From Acinetobacter sp. WCHA45 (GTDB taxonomy: Bacteria; Pseudomonadota; Gammaproteobacteria; Pseudomonadales; Moraxellaceae): a stretch of DNA of 64,000 nt. The stretch covers positions 62,001-126,000 of the forward strand of contig NZ_CP028560.1 of assembly GCF_002165255.2 (NCBI RefSeq), in the 5' to 3' direction. Under the pieces are notes generated by a model. That model made no database searches, was not told the DNA's origin, and saw only the letters and a list, made by a program, of their open reading frames with translations. This document shows, piece after piece, positions 15,397 through 25,923 of the stretch; positions within the stretch are counted from its first letter, which is position 1; every line of letters begins with the position of its first letter. A program made the translations under genes and the position numbers.

Positions 15397-16944
15397 ATGG
15401 CTCGTGCTCCAAAGCAAACCAAACAAGAACCCTTAGAAGTCGTTCTGTGGAAAACAGCAGACAAACTTCGTAAGAACATTGACGCTGCAGAGTACAAGCA
15501 TGTTGTTCTTGGTTTGATCTTCCTCAAATACATCAGCGACACATTCGAAGCTCACTACAACTTACTCGTAGAAGGTGAGGGAGAGTTTGCCGGAGCTGAC
15601 CCAGAAGACCGTGATGAATACACTGCATACAACGTTTTTTTTGTTCCAGAGAATGCACGTTGGTCATTCCTGTTAAACCAAGCAAAACAACCTAACATTG
15701 GCAAGTTAGTCGATGAAGCAATGGAAGCTATTGAGAATGACAACCCTCAGCTCAAAGGCGTACTTCCTAAGGTCTATGCACGTCAGAATCTCGATCCTAC
15801 GAGCTTAGGAGAGCTGATTGACCTGATTGGTAACATTGCACTAGGCGATGCGAAATCTCGCTCTGCCGACGTGCTAGGGCATGTATTCGAGTACTTCCTT
15901 GGTGAGTTCGCTTTAGCTGAAGGCAAGCAAGGCGGGCAGTTCTACACGCCTAAATCCATTGTGAGCCTATTGGTTGAAATGTTGGAGCCATACAAAGGAC
16001 GTGTATTCGATCCTTGCTGTGGTTCAGGGGGTATGTTTGTTCAGTCTGAGAAGTTTGTAGAGTCTCATCAAGGCTTAGTCGATGACATCTCGATCTATGG
16101 ACAAGAGAGTAACCAAACCACTTGGCGACTCGCTAAGATGAACTTAGCCATTCGTGGCATCAACTCAGAGCATGTGAAGTGGAACTCTGAGGGTTCATTC
16201 CTCAACGATGCACACAAAGACCTAAAAGCGGATTACATCATTGCTAATCCACCATTCAACGTCTCTGACTGGAGTGGTGACTTACTTAAAGAAGATGCTC
16301 GTTGGTCATTGGGTGTACCACCTGCAGGTAATGCCAACTTCGCATGGATGCAACACTTCTTGTATCACATGAGTCCTAAAGGTCAGGCAGGTGTAGTCCT
16401 TGCGAAAGGTGCTTTAACCTCTAAAACCAGTGGTGAAGGTGAGATTCGTAAAGCCTTGGTTTCAGAAGCCAATGTCATTGACTGTATTGTGAACCTACCT
16501 GCAAAGCTGTTTCTGAATACCCAGATTCCTGCTGCTCTATGGTTTATGCGTCGTGACCGTGTTGGTTCAACCAAGTACAAAGACCGTAGCAATGAGATTC
16601 TGTTCATTGATGCTCGTAACTTAGGTCATCTGATTAACCGCAGAACCAAGGTGTTGTCGGATGAAGACATCAAGTTGATTACTGACACTTACCACAATTG
16701 GCGTAACAAAGACGGTGAGTACGAAGACGTTGCAGGCTTCTGTGCATCTGTACCGCTTGAGAAAGTGGCAGAGCTTGATTATGTACTCACCCCAGGTCGT
16801 TATGTTGGTTTAGCTGATGACGAAGATGAATTTGACTTTAAGGAACGCTTCACTAGCCTTAAGGCAGAGTTTGAAGCACAGCTTGTAGAGGAAGCGAAGT
16901 TGAACCAAGCTATTGCTGAGAACTTGGCAAAGGTGATTGTATGA
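15397..16944 (+). CDS. hsdM: Type I restriction-modification system, methyltransferase subunit HsdM
   Basis: A 515-residue adenine-N6 methyltransferase subunit which, with HsdS, marks the host's recognition sites. An N-terminal HsdM helical domain ([32 protein letters not shown], near residues 17-48) precedes the catalytic domain with the SAM motif [11 protein letters not shown] and the catalytic NPPF in [13 protein letters not shown] chose the ATG of MARAPKQT, with AGG about 9 bp upstream, over the ATG five codons earlier. Its end overlaps hsdS by 4 bp (ATGA), and the product should assemble as M2S or R2M2S. Confidence 0.95.
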   Translation: MARAPKQTKQEPLEVVLWKTADKLRKNIDAAEYKHVVLGLIFLKYISDTFEAHYNLLVEGEGEFAGADPEDRDEYTAYNVFFVPENARWSFLLNQAKQPNIGKLVDEAMEAIENDNPQLKGVLPKVYARQNLDPTSLGELIDLIGNIALGDAKSRSADVLGHVFEYFLGEFALAEGKQGGQFYTPKSIVSLLVEMLEPYKGRVFDPCCGSGGMFVQSEKFVESHQGLVDDISIYGQESNQTTWRLAKMNLAIRGINSEHVKWNSEGSFLNDAHKDLKADYIIANPPFNVSDWSGDLLKEDARWSLGVPPAGNANFAWMQHFLYHMSPKGQAGVVLAKGALTSKTSGEGEIRKALVSEANVIDCIVNLPAKLFLNTQIPAALWFMRRDRVGSTKYKDRSNEILFIDARNLGHLINRRTKVLSDEDIKLITDTYHNWRNKDGEYEDVAGFCASVPLEKVAELDYVLTPGRYVGLADDEDEFDFKERFTSLKAEFEAQLVEEAKLNQAIAENLAKVIV

Positions 16945-18152
16945 GCGATTGGAAACAATGTTTGTTGGGCTCGATTGCAGAAGTGCAAACAGGTCCTTTT
17001 GGTAGCCAACTTAAGAATGAGCAATACATTACAGGAGGTACACCTGTAATTACTGTTGAGCACATTAATGCTTTTCGGATACAAAACATTGATTATCCTT
17101 CAGTTACTGAGGATGATAGACAACGCTTAGCAAGGTATTCTCTAAATGCAGGTGACATCGTCTTTACACGTGTGGGATCAGTTGATCTGAGTGCATATGT
17201 AAAACCCGAGAATCAAGGTTGGCTCTTCTCTTCTCGAATGCTGAGAGTACGCGTATCTACAGTAGAGGTTGACTCTCTTTTCTTGAGCTATTTTTTTAGG
17301 CAAGAAAAATTTAGAGAATACATTTTGAATATTGCTGTTGGTGCAACAATGCCATCTATCAATACGCAAATTCTTAAAGATATCCCTATTTCATATCCAC
17401 CTCTCCCTGAACAAAAAGCCATAGCCTCAGTCCTTTCATCATTGGATGATAAGATTGACTTATTACATCGTCAGAACAAAACCTTGGAAGCCATGGCTGA
17501 AACACTGTTTCGTCAGTGGTTTATTGAGGAAGCGAAAGAGGATTGGGAAGTAACTCCTTTAAGTCGTATTTTTGACTTTTTAGAGGGTCCAGGGATTAGA
17601 AATTGGCAATATGTAGAGAATGGAGTGAACTTCATTAACATTCGTCTGATCGATGTGGGAGAGGTGAACGTAAATAGTGCTAATAAGATTTCTGAGGAAG
17701 AAGCATTCGGAAAGTATAAGCACTTCATGCTTGAAGAAGGTGATTTAATAGTCTCAACATCTGGAACCCTAGGAAAGAGTGCGATCATTAGAAAGTATCA
17801 CCTACCTCTATGTCTCAATACTAGCGTCATACGTTTTCGCCCTAAGCAAGATATATACAGAGAATTTATGTACTCTTACTTAAAGTCAAGAGTTTTTCTT
17901 GAAGAGCTTGAGACCACTGCTAGTGGAAGTGTACAACTTAATTTTGGACCTACACATCTTAAGAAGATTGATATTAGATTACCTCCAACAGAGCTTATAA
18001 TGTCTTATCACACAATAACTTCGGAAGTGTTCAATAAGATCAACTCAAATTTCGAACAAATCCAAACATTAGAAAAACTCCGCGACACCCTGCTTCCCAA
18101 ACTGATGAGTGGTGAAGTACGCGTGCAATTTAAACAAGAATCAGCAGCTTAA
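16941..18152 (+). CDS. hsdS: Type I restriction-modification system, specificity subunit HsdS
   Basis: A 403-residue DNA-recognition subunit that sets the target of both methylation and cleavage. There are two target-recognition domains: the first from [19 protein letters not shown] to [10 protein letters not shown], the second from [17 protein letters not shown] to KKIDIRLPP. Each is followed by a conserved helical spacer ([25 protein letters not shown] and [20 protein letters not shown]). Start codon overlap with hsdM (ATGA) indicates coupled translation. The recognition sequence cannot be read from the protein by eye. Confidence 0.94.
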   Translation: MSDWKQCLLGSIAEVQTGPFGSQLKNEQYITGGTPVITVEHINAFRIQNIDYPSVTEDDRQRLARYSLNAGDIVFTRVGSVDLSAYVKPENQGWLFSSRMLRVRVSTVEVDSLFLSYFFRQEKFREYILNIAVGATMPSINTQILKDIPISYPPLPEQKAIASVLSSLDDKIDLLHRQNKTLEAMAETLFRQWFIEEAKEDWEVTPLSRIFDFLEGPGIRNWQYVENGVNFINIRLIDVGEVNVNSANKISEEEAFGKYKHFMLEEGDLIVSTSGTLGKSAIIRKYHLPLCLNTSVIRFRPKQDIYREFMYSYLKSRVFLEELETTASGSVQLNFGPTHLKKIDIRLPPTELIMSYHTITSEVFNKINSNFEQIQTLEKLRDTLLPKLMSGEVRVQFKQESAA

Positions 18153-18205
18153 TTTTTGAGGTGAAGCCTATTGTGGCTTCACCTTTTTTACATCCAGGGG
18201 TAAAC

Positions 18206-19234
18206 ATGAACAAGAAGCTAATAGGGGCTTTAATTGCAATCGTAGTCGTGATCTGTGGCTATTTGTATGCTTCGCCATATCTCGCCATCAATAACATTAA
18301 GAAAGCAGCAGAAGCAGGTGATACTGAAAAGCTATCAACCTACATTGATTATCCAAGCGTTCGAGAAAGCTTTAAATCTCAGGTGAAAGCCAGTGTTATG
18401 AAGGACATGGCGAATAGCAATAGTGATGGTTGGGAAGCATTAGGTGAAATGTTGGCTGTTGCTATGGTGGATAAAGTCGTTGATGCCATGGTGACACCTG
18501 AGGGTGTAACACTCATGCTTCAAGGTAAGGATATTCGTGATGCAATTAAGCAAGATTTGGCAACTGAAGATGTCAAGCAAGAACAGAATGTAAAGTTTGA
18601 GTCGAGTACTCGATATTTAACTATTAATGATTTTGAGTTAACGCTTAAGCGATTGGATACAGACAAGAAGCTGAAAGTCATTATGCATCGTAATGGCTTA
18701 AGTTGGAAGGTAACCAAATTAGCTTTAGACCTAGATCAGAATTCAGTCGCTTTGGATCAAGAATCTAATCTTCAAGATACATCAAGCGAACAAGTACTTG
18801 AGGCAAAAGTACAAGATCGACCAACAATATCTCAAACGGTCTTTAATCACTCTGGTGCTCAAGTCGGTAAAGTCATGGAATTTTGCTATCGTGATCCATG
18901 TTCTGTTGCACAGGTCAAAGGATTTGAAATATTAAGCCAAACTCCAAATGACGTAGATATCGAATTGACCTTGTTGGGTGGAAGCAAAGGGTGGGAGGAT
19001 GAGTCTACTGAGTGGAATGATGCTACTCATACAATCCAAATTACTTGCTCTATTGAGAAGCCGACAGTTCGTATGGAAGGACAAGTGACAGTAGTTCCAT
19101 TGAACAAAGATCTAGGTGTACCAGGCGTTTTGATGTCGGATGCTGAAATTTATGCTCATGCGTGTCATGGCGATTTCAATGGAACACTAGAAGAAATGAC
19201 AACGAATTACGGCTACAACGTACATACTGAATAA
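18206..19234 (+). CDS. DUF2939-like membrane-anchored protein inside the restriction operon
   Basis: A 342-residue protein starting at MNKKLIGALIAIV (the strong AGGGG 7-10 bp upstream decides this start over one 15 codons earlier). It has one N-terminal membrane segment (residues about 5-23) followed by NIKKAAEAGDTEKLSTYIDYPSVRESFK, which resembles DUF2939, and a C-terminal domain with two close cysteines (FCYRDPCSVAQVKGFEIL). The bulk probably lies outside the cytoplasm. It sits between hsdS and hsdR on the same strand, so it is co-transcribed. Its role is unknown; an accessory defence function is possible from position only. Confidence 0.75.
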   Translation: MNKKLIGALIAIVVVICGYLYASPYLAINNIKKAAEAGDTEKLSTYIDYPSVRESFKSQVKASVMKDMANSNSDGWEALGEMLAVAMVDKVVDAMVTPEGVTLMLQGKDIRDAIKQDLATEDVKQEQNVKFESSTRYLTINDFELTLKRLDTDKKLKVIMHRNGLSWKVTKLALDLDQNSVALDQESNLQDTSSEQVLEAKVQDRPTISQTVFNHSGAQVGKVMEFCYRDPCSVAQVKGFEILSQTPNDVDIELTLLGGSKGWEDESTEWNDATHTIQITCSIEKPTVRMEGQVTVVPLNKDLGVPGVLMSDAEIYAHACHGDFNGTLEEMTTNYGYNVHTE

Positions 19235-19271
19235 AGAAGAAGTGAGCAAGGGGGGGAGGATAGTGACTAAG

Positions 19272-22200
19272 ATGACTGAATCAGACATTGAGCTGATGGC
19301 GATAGAGCAACTAGAGGGAATGGGTTATACCTATGTGTATGGACCAGAAATTGAATCCAAAGGAAATAACCCTCTACGAAGCTATAAGCAGGTCATCCTA
19401 GAAGCCAAGGTACTTGAAGCATTACAACGTCTGAATCCTCATTTGAGCGAAGACAAATGCATTGAAGCACTGAAGCAAGTCACCAATCTGCACTCCCCGG
19501 ATATGCTCAGCAACAACCAGGCATTCCACCGCTTACTTACTGAAGGCATCAACATTGAAGTGAGCAAGGATGGTAACACCCAAGGTGAATATGCTTGGCT
19601 TGTTGACTTCAATAATCCAAGCAATAACCAATTCCTTGTCGTAAACCAAGTCACCATCAAAGAAGATCGTTGGACAAGACGACCTGACATTATCATCTAT
19701 GTGAATGGCTTACCTTTAGTGGTCATTGAGCTTAAAAATGCCACAGACGAGAATGCCACTATAGAAGGCGCATATAAGCAGATACAGACCTACCAAAGCC
19801 AAATCCCTAGTCTGTTTACCTACAATGCCTTCAACGTCATCTCTGATGGTTTAGAGGCGAAAGCAGGCACTGTATCAGCAGACCTGAGTCGTTACATGGC
19901 ATGGAAGACCAGTAATGGTCAAACCAAAGCCAAAAGTACTCAAGCACAGCTTGAAGTCTTGCTACATGGTTTGCTCAATCCAGTCACATTACTCGACATG
20001 ATCAGACACTTCATTGTATTTGAATCCAGCAAACAAGAAGATGCCAATGGTTTGATCACCATCAAAACTATTAAGAAGATGGCTGCTTACCACCAGTACT
20101 ATGCAGTGAATGCAGCAGTCCTCTCTACTATTCGTGCATCTGCAGTAAACTCGGACTCGAAGTCTGCAGAAGTCGCAATGCAGCAGCAAGGCAGAAGCAA
20201 ACTGGAACTGGTTCAACAGCAGGCAGTAGGTGACAAAAAGGCAGGTGTAGTATGGCATACCCAAGGTTCGGGTAAATCTCTGTCTATGGTCTTCTACACA
20301 GGCAAGATTGTCTTGGCTTTGGATAACCCAACAGTGGTCGTGATCACAGACCGGAACGATCTGGATGACCAACTGTTTGGAACCTTTGCTGCATCCAGCC
20401 AATTACTGCGCCAGACACCAAAGCAAGCAGAGAATCGAGAAGAACTCAAAGAGCTACTCAAGGTTGGTTCAGGTGGGGTGATCTTCACCACTATCCAGAA
20501 GTTCCAACCTGATGATGGTGGCAGTGTCTATGAGCAACTCTCAGACCGAACCAATATTGTCGTAATAGCAGACGAAGCACATCGTTCGCAGTATGGCTTC
20601 AATGCAAAAGAGGTCGATGTCAAAGATGATGATGGTAAGGTGGTAGGTAAACGTACAGTCTATGGTTTTGCCAAGTACATGCGTGATGCTTTACCGAATG
20701 CCACTTATCTTGGCTTCACTGGTACACCAATTGAGAAAACGGATGTCAACACACCTGCAGTGTTTGGTAACTATGTCGACATCTATGACATCTCGCAAGC
20801 TGTTGAAGATGGTGCAACGGTTCGGATCTTCTATGAAAGCCGACTTGCTAAGATTGCCATCAGTGAGGAAGGCAAAGAGCTGATTGAAGACTTCGACGAA
20901 CAGTTCAGTGAAGACGACTTAAACCAAACACAAAAAGAGCGTGCGAAGTGGGCAAGGGTCGAAGGACTGATCGGCAGTAAAGAGCGTATCAAGGCGATTG
21001 CCAAAGACATCGTAGAACACTTTGAACAACGTCTGAAAGCTAATGCAAACCAAGGTAAAGGCATGATCGTCAGCATGTCCCGCAGGATTGCTGTCGACCT
21101 CTACAACGAAATTGTAGCGATCAAACCAGAATGGCATAGCGATGATCTAAACGATGGTGTGATCAAGGTGGTGATGACCTCATCTGCTTCTGATGGTAAG
21201 GAGATTGCTAAACACCATACGACCAAGCAACAACGCCAAATCCTGGCCAATCGTATGAAGGACAATGATGACAAGCTGAAACTGGTGATTGTTCGTGATA
21301 TGTGGCTGACTGGCTTCGATGCACCGAGTATGCACACGCTATACATCGACAAGCCAATGAAAGGCCATAACCTCATGCAAGCGATTGCACGAGTGAACCG
21401 AGTCTACAAAGACAAGATTGGTGGCTTAGTTGTCGATTACCTTGGTATCGCATCTGACCTGAAAGAAGCACTTTCATTTTACTCTGAAGCAGGTGGTAAG
21501 GGTGATCCTGCACTGGTTCAAGACGAAGCTGCAACCATTCTACAAGAGAAGCTCGAAGTGATTGATGGCATCATGCATGGCTTCAATTACCAAGAATACT
21601 TCACAGCCAATACTTCTCGTAAGCTCAATATTATCCTTGAAGCAGAAGAACACATCTTAGGTGTAGACCAAGGAGAAGGTAAGACTCGCTTCCTGACAGC
21701 AGTTGCAGCGATGTCACAGGCGTTTGCTTTAGCGGTGCCTCATCCTCATGCGATGGAAGCAGCACCAGTGGTTGCCTTCTTCCAAGCAGTGAAAGCGCGA
21801 CTTGCGAAGTTCAGTGATGGCTCAGGCAACGTCTCAGGCATGAGTAATGCTGAGCTTGAAGCCAAAGTGAAGCAAACCATTGACCAAGCACTTGTTACTG
21901 AACAAGTGGTCGACATCTTCGATGCAGCAGGAATCCAGAAGCCAGACATCTCAATTCTCTCAGATGAGTTTTTGCAGGAGATGAAAGGCTATCAGCATAA
22001 GAACATTGCACTTGAAACATTGAAGAAGCTCCTTGGTGATGAGATCAAGGTAAGAGAACAGCGCAGTGTCACCCAAGGTAAAAAGCTCATGGATATGCTG
22101 AGTTCTGCAATCAAGGGCTATCAGAACAAGGTACTGACTGCAGCCGAAGTGATTGATGAACTCATCAAGTTGGCTAAAGCCATCCAAGAATCAGACAAGC

Positions 22201-22508
22201 TGGCAGAAGAACTCAACCTGACTGAATACGAATATGCGTTCTACTCAGCAGTCGCAGACAATGACAGTGCTAGAGAGTTGATGCAAAAGGATATTCTTAG
22301 AGAGCTTGCAGTTGTCCTCACAGACTCGATTCGTAAGAATGTAACCTTGGATTGGACTGTTAAGGAATCTGCGAGAGCGAAACTCAGAGTCATCGTGAAA
22401 CGCTTGCTGAAGAAGTACGGTTATCCACCTGATATGGCTTTACTGGCGACAGAGACTGTCTTGGAACAAGCAGAGCAATTGGCTGAAGAATTAGGAACGG
22501 CAGCTTAG
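19272..22508 (+). CDS. hsdR: Type I restriction-modification system, restriction subunit HsdR
   Basis: A motor and nuclease subunit of about 1078 residues that translocates unmethylated DNA and cuts it far from the site. An N-terminal PD-(D/E)xK nuclease is visible (RRPDIIIYVNGLPLVVIELKN), then superfamily 2 motor motifs: WHTQGSGKSLSM (Walker A), VVVITDRNDLDDQL, IADEAHRSQ (DEAH), FTGTP, and LTGFDAPSMHTLYIDKP with AIARVNR (motif VI). A C-terminal helical region follows. The start is uncertain: a GTG at 19263 sits only 3 bp from a strong GGAGG, while the ATG at 19272 gives a better protein start (MTESDIELMAIEQL). No lesion seen. Confidence 0.95.
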   Translation: MTESDIELMAIEQLEGMGYTYVYGPEIESKGNNPLRSYKQVILEAKVLEALQRLNPHLSEDKCIEALKQVTNLHSPDMLSNNQAFHRLLTEGINIEVSKDGNTQGEYAWLVDFNNPSNNQFLVVNQVTIKEDRWTRRPDIIIYVNGLPLVVIELKNATDENATIEGAYKQIQTYQSQIPSLFTYNAFNVISDGLEAKAGTVSADLSRYMAWKTSNGQTKAKSTQAQLEVLLHGLLNPVTLLDMIRHFIVFESSKQEDANGLITIKTIKKMAAYHQYYAVNAAVLSTIRASAVNSDSKSAEVAMQQQGRSKLELVQQQAVGDKKAGVVWHTQGSGKSLSMVFYTGKIVLALDNPTVVVITDRNDLDDQLFGTFAASSQLLRQTPKQAENREELKELLKVGSGGVIFTTIQKFQPDDGGSVYEQLSDRTNIVVIADEAHRSQYGFNAKEVDVKDDDGKVVGKRTVYGFAKYMRDALPNATYLGFTGTPIEKTDVNTPAVFGNYVDIYDISQAVEDGATVRIFYESRLAKIAISEEGKELIEDFDEQFSEDDLNQTQKERAKWARVEGLIGSKERIKAIAKDIVEHFEQRLKANANQGKGMIVSMSRRIAVDLYNEIVAIKPEWHSDDLNDGVIKVVMTSSASDGKEIAKHHTTKQQRQILANRMKDNDDKLKLVIVRDMWLTGFDAPSMHTLYIDKPMKGHNLMQAIARVNRVYKDKIGGLVVDYLGIASDLKEALSFYSEAGGKGDPALVQDEAATILQEKLEVIDGIMHGFNYQEYFTANTSRKLNIILEAEEHILGVDQGEGKTRFLTAVAAMSQAFALAVPHPHAMEAAPVVAFFQAVKARLAKFSDGSGNVSGMSNAELEAKVKQTIDQALVTEQVVDIFDAAGIQKPDISILSDEFLQEMKGYQHKNIALETLKKLLGDEIKVREQRSVTQGKKLMDMLSSAIKGYQNKVLTAAEVIDELIKLAKAIQESDKLAEELNLTEYEYAFYSAVADNDSARELMQKDILRELAVVLTDSIRKNVTLDWTVKESARAKLRVIVKRLLKKYGYPPDMALLATETVLEQAEQLAEELGTAA

Positions 22509-22556
22509 TTGTCACCACTAAATTACAACTAAAACACAACAAGGGGGCAGTTTTAA

Positions 22557-22748
22557 ATGTCATTAGAGGGTCATTTTTACACTGCCGCTAACAAGCTTTT
22601 AGATCAGGATAAACTGGTTGAAAATTTCATATCTGGAGCAGATAAAAGAGTTAAGAATCTAGAAGTTTCACAAAAGAAATTCGTTCGTTGTCCCTTTTCT
22701 TTAAACCAAGAATTAATAACACTAAATATAAAAAAAATGGAAGAATAA
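22557..22748 (+). CDS. Small protein after hsdR, possibly truncated
   Basis: A 63-residue frame beginning MSLEGHFYTAANKLLDQDKLVENF, with a good ribosome site (AAGGGGG) 8 bp upstream and 48 bp after hsdR. The last dozen codons (ITLNIKKMEE) fall in a sequence that is repeated at 24240, so the original gene was probably longer and was cut when the repeat formed. No family recognised. Confidence 0.45.
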   Translation: MSLEGHFYTAANKLLDQDKLVENFISGADKRVKNLEVSQKKFVRCPFSLNQELITLNIKKMEE

Positions 22749-22965
22749 TTTACTAAGTTATTGTTTTTAAGTTGATCCTTGTTTTATATGGGGGTGATAA
22801 TAACTTCTGATTACTAGTTTTTACCTTAAATATACCGATTGAAAGATTCATTTAAAGGCTATGAATACATGAGTTTTACAGTTTGGCTAGGTCAGCATGA
22901 GTACTTTTCACAAGATTTAAGATCGACCATGAACGTGATTAAGTTATAGGGGATTGATGAAATAG
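22710..22965 (+). repeat. Diverged direct repeat, left unit
   Basis: About 250 bp beginning AATAACACTAAATATAAAAA and ending near the AAGATCGACCAT-GAACGTGAT segment. It matches the stretch at 24240-24490 in order and orientation, with many substitutions and small indels. The two units bracket the truncated hipA gene. Confidence 0.65.
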
Positions 22966-23289
22966 TTTTTATGAATTTCTGGCTTTCTGGGCTGATTTTA
23001 TCAAATTCATGTCTATGCAAAATTGCGACATATTTCTCGTGCTGGTAGTTATCCAGAGTTTGGTCTGCATCTATCCATAGTGCAGACCTTTTTTTGGTGA
23101 CAGTTTTTTCTTAGTGATTTTCGATCTGGATGTAGTGATTTCACGTTTGCAGAATATATCTTGGCGGTGATCCATCTAATATTCGTGATTATAAAGAGAG
23201 CTAATTCACAGGTTCTACAGATTATGTAGCGACTAACTATATCAAAGTCTATTTGCAGTTGATGGTTGGCGCTTAGTTTATATTTACGC
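22966..23289. other. Non-coding stretch with a terminator
   Basis: No convincing gene. It holds the strong hairpin at 23062-23095 and otherwise only short frames. The sequence just before the hairpin (about 23000-23090) is open in one frame with protein-like composition (KLRHISRAGSYPEFGLHLS) but has no start. Confidence 0.5.
23062..23095 (+). terminator. Rho-independent terminator
   Basis: GGTCTGCA (23062-23069), an 11-base loop and TGCAGACC (23081-23088), followed by seven T. A textbook rightward terminator, possibly that of the restriction operon or of a lost gene upstream of it. Confidence 0.85.
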
Positions 23290-24249
23290 TTAGGTTTCAG
23301 TTAAAAAATCAATATTCTGTTGAATCCGTGATTGAATCATCTGTAGGGTAGATTCTCGAATTTGATGGGGATACAGGCGCTGCGCAATTTGACTAAATTG
23401 AAGTGCAATTTCACGCATGGTCAAGATGATCTCATCGACTTCTAGAGTAGTCAGATTAGCTTCTGAAGTACCGAGTTTATGTATGTCATTTCGGGAAATA
23501 TTGAGCGCTTCTCCCATAATGTCCATTTGATGATAACCACCTGGACCCTCGCAGAAGGTCACATCATAGGCTGGAGCCAATTTCCATTGACCATTTTTCT
23601 CCATGAGAAATGAAAAGTTCTTAGTATGGTCATCCCGATTATTGAAAAGCACATTAAACACAGCACGTTTAAAAGCATGCAATCTTTCTCGTACATCTTG
23701 CGTACACATCAAGGTTGCCCGGAGAAAATTGCGATAGTCTAGGCTACCTGGAACTTTATAGTCTGCTCCTGTATATGCAGCCAAACTCTGCATTGGAATC
23801 CGCATACCATTTTGACGATCGAATCGTTTAGAAGCAAAAGCCGTTAAACCATTGGGCAAATTAAAGAAATGGGTATCTGGAGTCTCAATTGCACAAAGTC
23901 GCAAACATTCTGCATAGACGGCTTCAATGGCGCAGACTTCAGGATGCTCTTGCTGAGCAGGGAACTTAATCAGCCAGGCTTCATGTTGATCAGAATCTTG
24001 AGTCGAAAACTCTAAATTGACAGGATCTCGGTAAACCAACGCTTTTGGTCTGGCACCTTGAGGGGAGCCACCCATGACCAATAAATGCTGTAGAAATTCA
24101 CCACCTTCACCTTTGAGTACTTCTTGAACTTCCTGGGCCAGTTGTTGTAAAGGGATATTTTCTGAGGTTTGCATGTCAGCAACACAAGGTTCAAAGGAGA
24201 GGGCACCCATTGCGTGACTACTAATATAGGTCAGACGCTCCAATAACAC
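23290..24249 (-). pseudogene. hipA: HipA-family serine/threonine kinase, N-terminal domain missing
   Basis: 319 residues covering the kinase core of a HipA toxin, which in known systems phosphorylates aminoacyl-tRNA synthetase and causes growth arrest. Visible: the P-loop-like GGSPQGARPKALV (residues about 60-72), WLIKFPAQ, the catalytic FNVLFNNRDDHTKNFSFL (Asp in the NxDDH pattern) and LAPAYDVTF. The usual N-terminal domain of about 100 residues is absent: the frame begins at MLLERLTYISSHAMGALSF, exactly where a repeated sequence (24240-24490) starts. No hipB partner is seen. Probably a relic, though the core could still fold. Confidence 0.8.
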
Positions 24250-24490
24250 TAAATATAAAAAAATTGGAAGAATAATTTATTAAATTATTGTTTTTATGTG
24301 GTTATTGGTGATGTTATGAATAATAATAACTTTTTTCTTGATGAATTTTACCTAAAAAAATTGATCAGATAATTTTCTTTAAATGTCATGCATACATAAA
24401 TTTGACAGTTTGAAGGGATCGGTATGTGCATTTTTCACAAGGTTAAAGATCGACCATAAATGTGATAAACGGCAGAGGATCATTGAAAAA
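24240..24490 (+). repeat. Diverged direct repeat, right unit
   Basis: Partner of 22710-22965: AATAACACTAAATATAAAAA, then TGGAAGAATAATTTA, GACAGTTTG, TTTTTCACAAG and AAAGATCGACCAT occur in the same order. Its left edge coincides with the truncation point of hipA. Confidence 0.65.
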
Positions 24491-24707
24491 TGAATGGATT
24501 TAAACACTACATGTATGCACGAAAAAAAGTATCGCTGCGGTTCTGCTGACAGGCTGTATTGAGCATTGAATGCAAATGATGTAGTAATTGTCTACAGGCT
24601 ATAGGACCAGCATGAAGAAGAATGAAATGTAGTTGCCAATTTATAACCTTGGTTGAAAAGCATAGCATTGTTATTCGGAGAAGTGAGGTAAGCCATCCTT
24701 CTCTTAT
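24491..24707. other. Non-coding stretch
   Basis: No gene supported. It contains a short open frame resembling a lipoprotein signal (SIAAVLLTGC near 24530) that stops at once, probably debris. Confidence 0.4.
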
Positions 24708-24965
24708 TCATTTAAAATGATTCTTACTCAACTGATCTCGACTCATGGGCTGGTTCCAATTAGACGGATAATAACTTCCATCCCCTATCTTTTTCTTACC
24801 ACATTTCTTGCATTTAATCCCTTCTTTGGAGATTTGATTCAGCATCACTGTTGTCGGTTGAATCAAATCAATGACATAGTTCGTTGGTTCAGGAAAAGCA
24901 GAAGAGGCTGCTTTATTGCAAAAGAGAACATTCGGATCAAATGGATTGGATTGCACAAAAGCCAT
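24708..24965 (-). CDS. Possible small protein with a Cys-x2-Cys motif
   Basis: An 85-residue frame, MAFVQSNPFDPNVLFCNKAASSAF onwards, with IKCKKCGKKKIGDGSYYP near residues 50-67, reminiscent of half a zinc ribbon. There is no clear ribosome site and no recognised family, and an overlapping frame on the other strand is equally long. The proline/asparagine-rich start and the CKKC motif slightly favour this strand. Confidence 0.3.
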   Translation of the reverse strand: MAFVQSNPFDPNVLFCNKAASSAFPEPTNYVIDLIQPTTVMLNQISKEGIKCKKCGKKKIGDGSYYPSNWNQPMSRDQLSKNHFK

Positions 24966-25314
24966 GATACAGCCACAGAGTAATTCACCTGCATGTAATC
25001 TGTAACATCCATTCAGGTCATCAGACGAAGATTAATCTGAAATTTAAGCACTAAACGCCATAAATCTATGTATGGGCAGACTTTTTTGAGACATATGTTG
25101 ATAAACATGCGGCAAGTTACATTGCTTAAAAGTCTATCTAAGTTAACGATCTATTCAATTCTGGATAAGTAATCTGAATATTACGATCCTAAATTACCCG
25201 AAGAGTATTAAGATTTCTAAGAATCGTGATTGTTGGTTTATTTGGGAAATTAATCAGTGGATTGAAGCAAAGATGATGGCTCATTAAGGATTGTGGGCTT
25301 CGACTACTTAAATT
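24966..25314. other. Non-coding stretch
   Basis: About 350 bp with only short frames and no hairpin or repeat that I can support. It separates the small reading frame from the 3' end of fic. Confidence 0.4.
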
Positions 25315-25911
25315 TTAGGTATTTTGAATAAAGCATATTTCAAAAATCTTAATTAATGGATTTAAATTACCATAAAAACCTTCAATATTGGCTTGAATCC
25401 ATTGTTGTTGAGAGTCAATGCGAGACCAATCAATACCATAACCACAATGAGCAATCAGATGCTCAAAGAAAATCCGTTGTGTACGTCCATTACCTTCACG
25501 GAATGGGTGTATGACATTAAGCTCACAATACAAGTCGGCAAGTTGAGGAATCAGTTGTTGTGGTGCTAAGCCTTGAAAGTATTTTTTTTCTTGAAGCGTT
25601 TTGAGTAGTTTATTGGTTTCAATTTCAATACGGGAAAAATTACAAAAACGGGTGTCACCTTTGGAAATATCGATTTGTCTTAACTTTCCTGCCCAGTCGT
25701 ATAAGTCGCCAAAGAGCTGCGCATGAATTGATTTTAAGTATTGTAAGTCGTAAGGTGGTTCAGCATATTCAATTAAGTTACTTGCCAATCCAGACAGTTC
25801 TAGTTCAGCTTGTTCTAAAATTTGTTCATCATGAATATTGAGTTTGTTCTTTAGGATATTTGTGCCAGGGTAACAATACAGGCTGTCACCCATTTCCCCA
25901 TATTTATCCAT
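25315..25911 (-). CDS. fic: Fic-family protein (AMP-transferase toxin type)
   Basis: A 198-residue Fic protein; members transfer AMP (or another nucleotide part) onto target proteins. The catalytic loop HPFREGNGRTQR is complete (residues about 136-147), including the His. The preceding helices (YLKSIHAQLFGDLYDWAGKLRQIDISKGDTRFC) match the short bacterial Fic family exemplified by E. coli Fic. No inhibitory (S/T)xxxE(G/N) helix is evident inside the protein, which fits a class controlled by a separate antitoxin. That partner is the YhfG-like gene 12 bp upstream. An alternative start is MGDSLYCYPG, six codons in. Confidence 0.9.
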   Translation of the reverse strand: MDKYGEMGDSLYCYPGTNILKNKLNIHDEQILEQAELELSGLASNLIEYAEPPYDLQYLKSIHAQLFGDLYDWAGKLRQIDISKGDTRFCNFSRIEIETNKLLKTLQEKKYFQGLAPQQLIPQLADLYCELNVIHPFREGNGRTQRIFFEHLIAHCGYGIDWSRIDSQQQWIQANIEGFYGNLNPLIKIFEICFIQNT

Positions 25912-25923
25912 ACATGCACCTGA

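Noticed and set aside
24520..24560. Short lipoprotein-like signal (SIAAVLLTGC)
   Set aside because: The frame stops three codons after the Cys and has no clear start; probably debris or chance.
24717..24983. An 88-residue plus-strand frame overlapping 24708-24965
   Set aside because: Hydrophobic, without family features; the opposite strand has a CKKC motif and more protein-like composition. Neither is certain.
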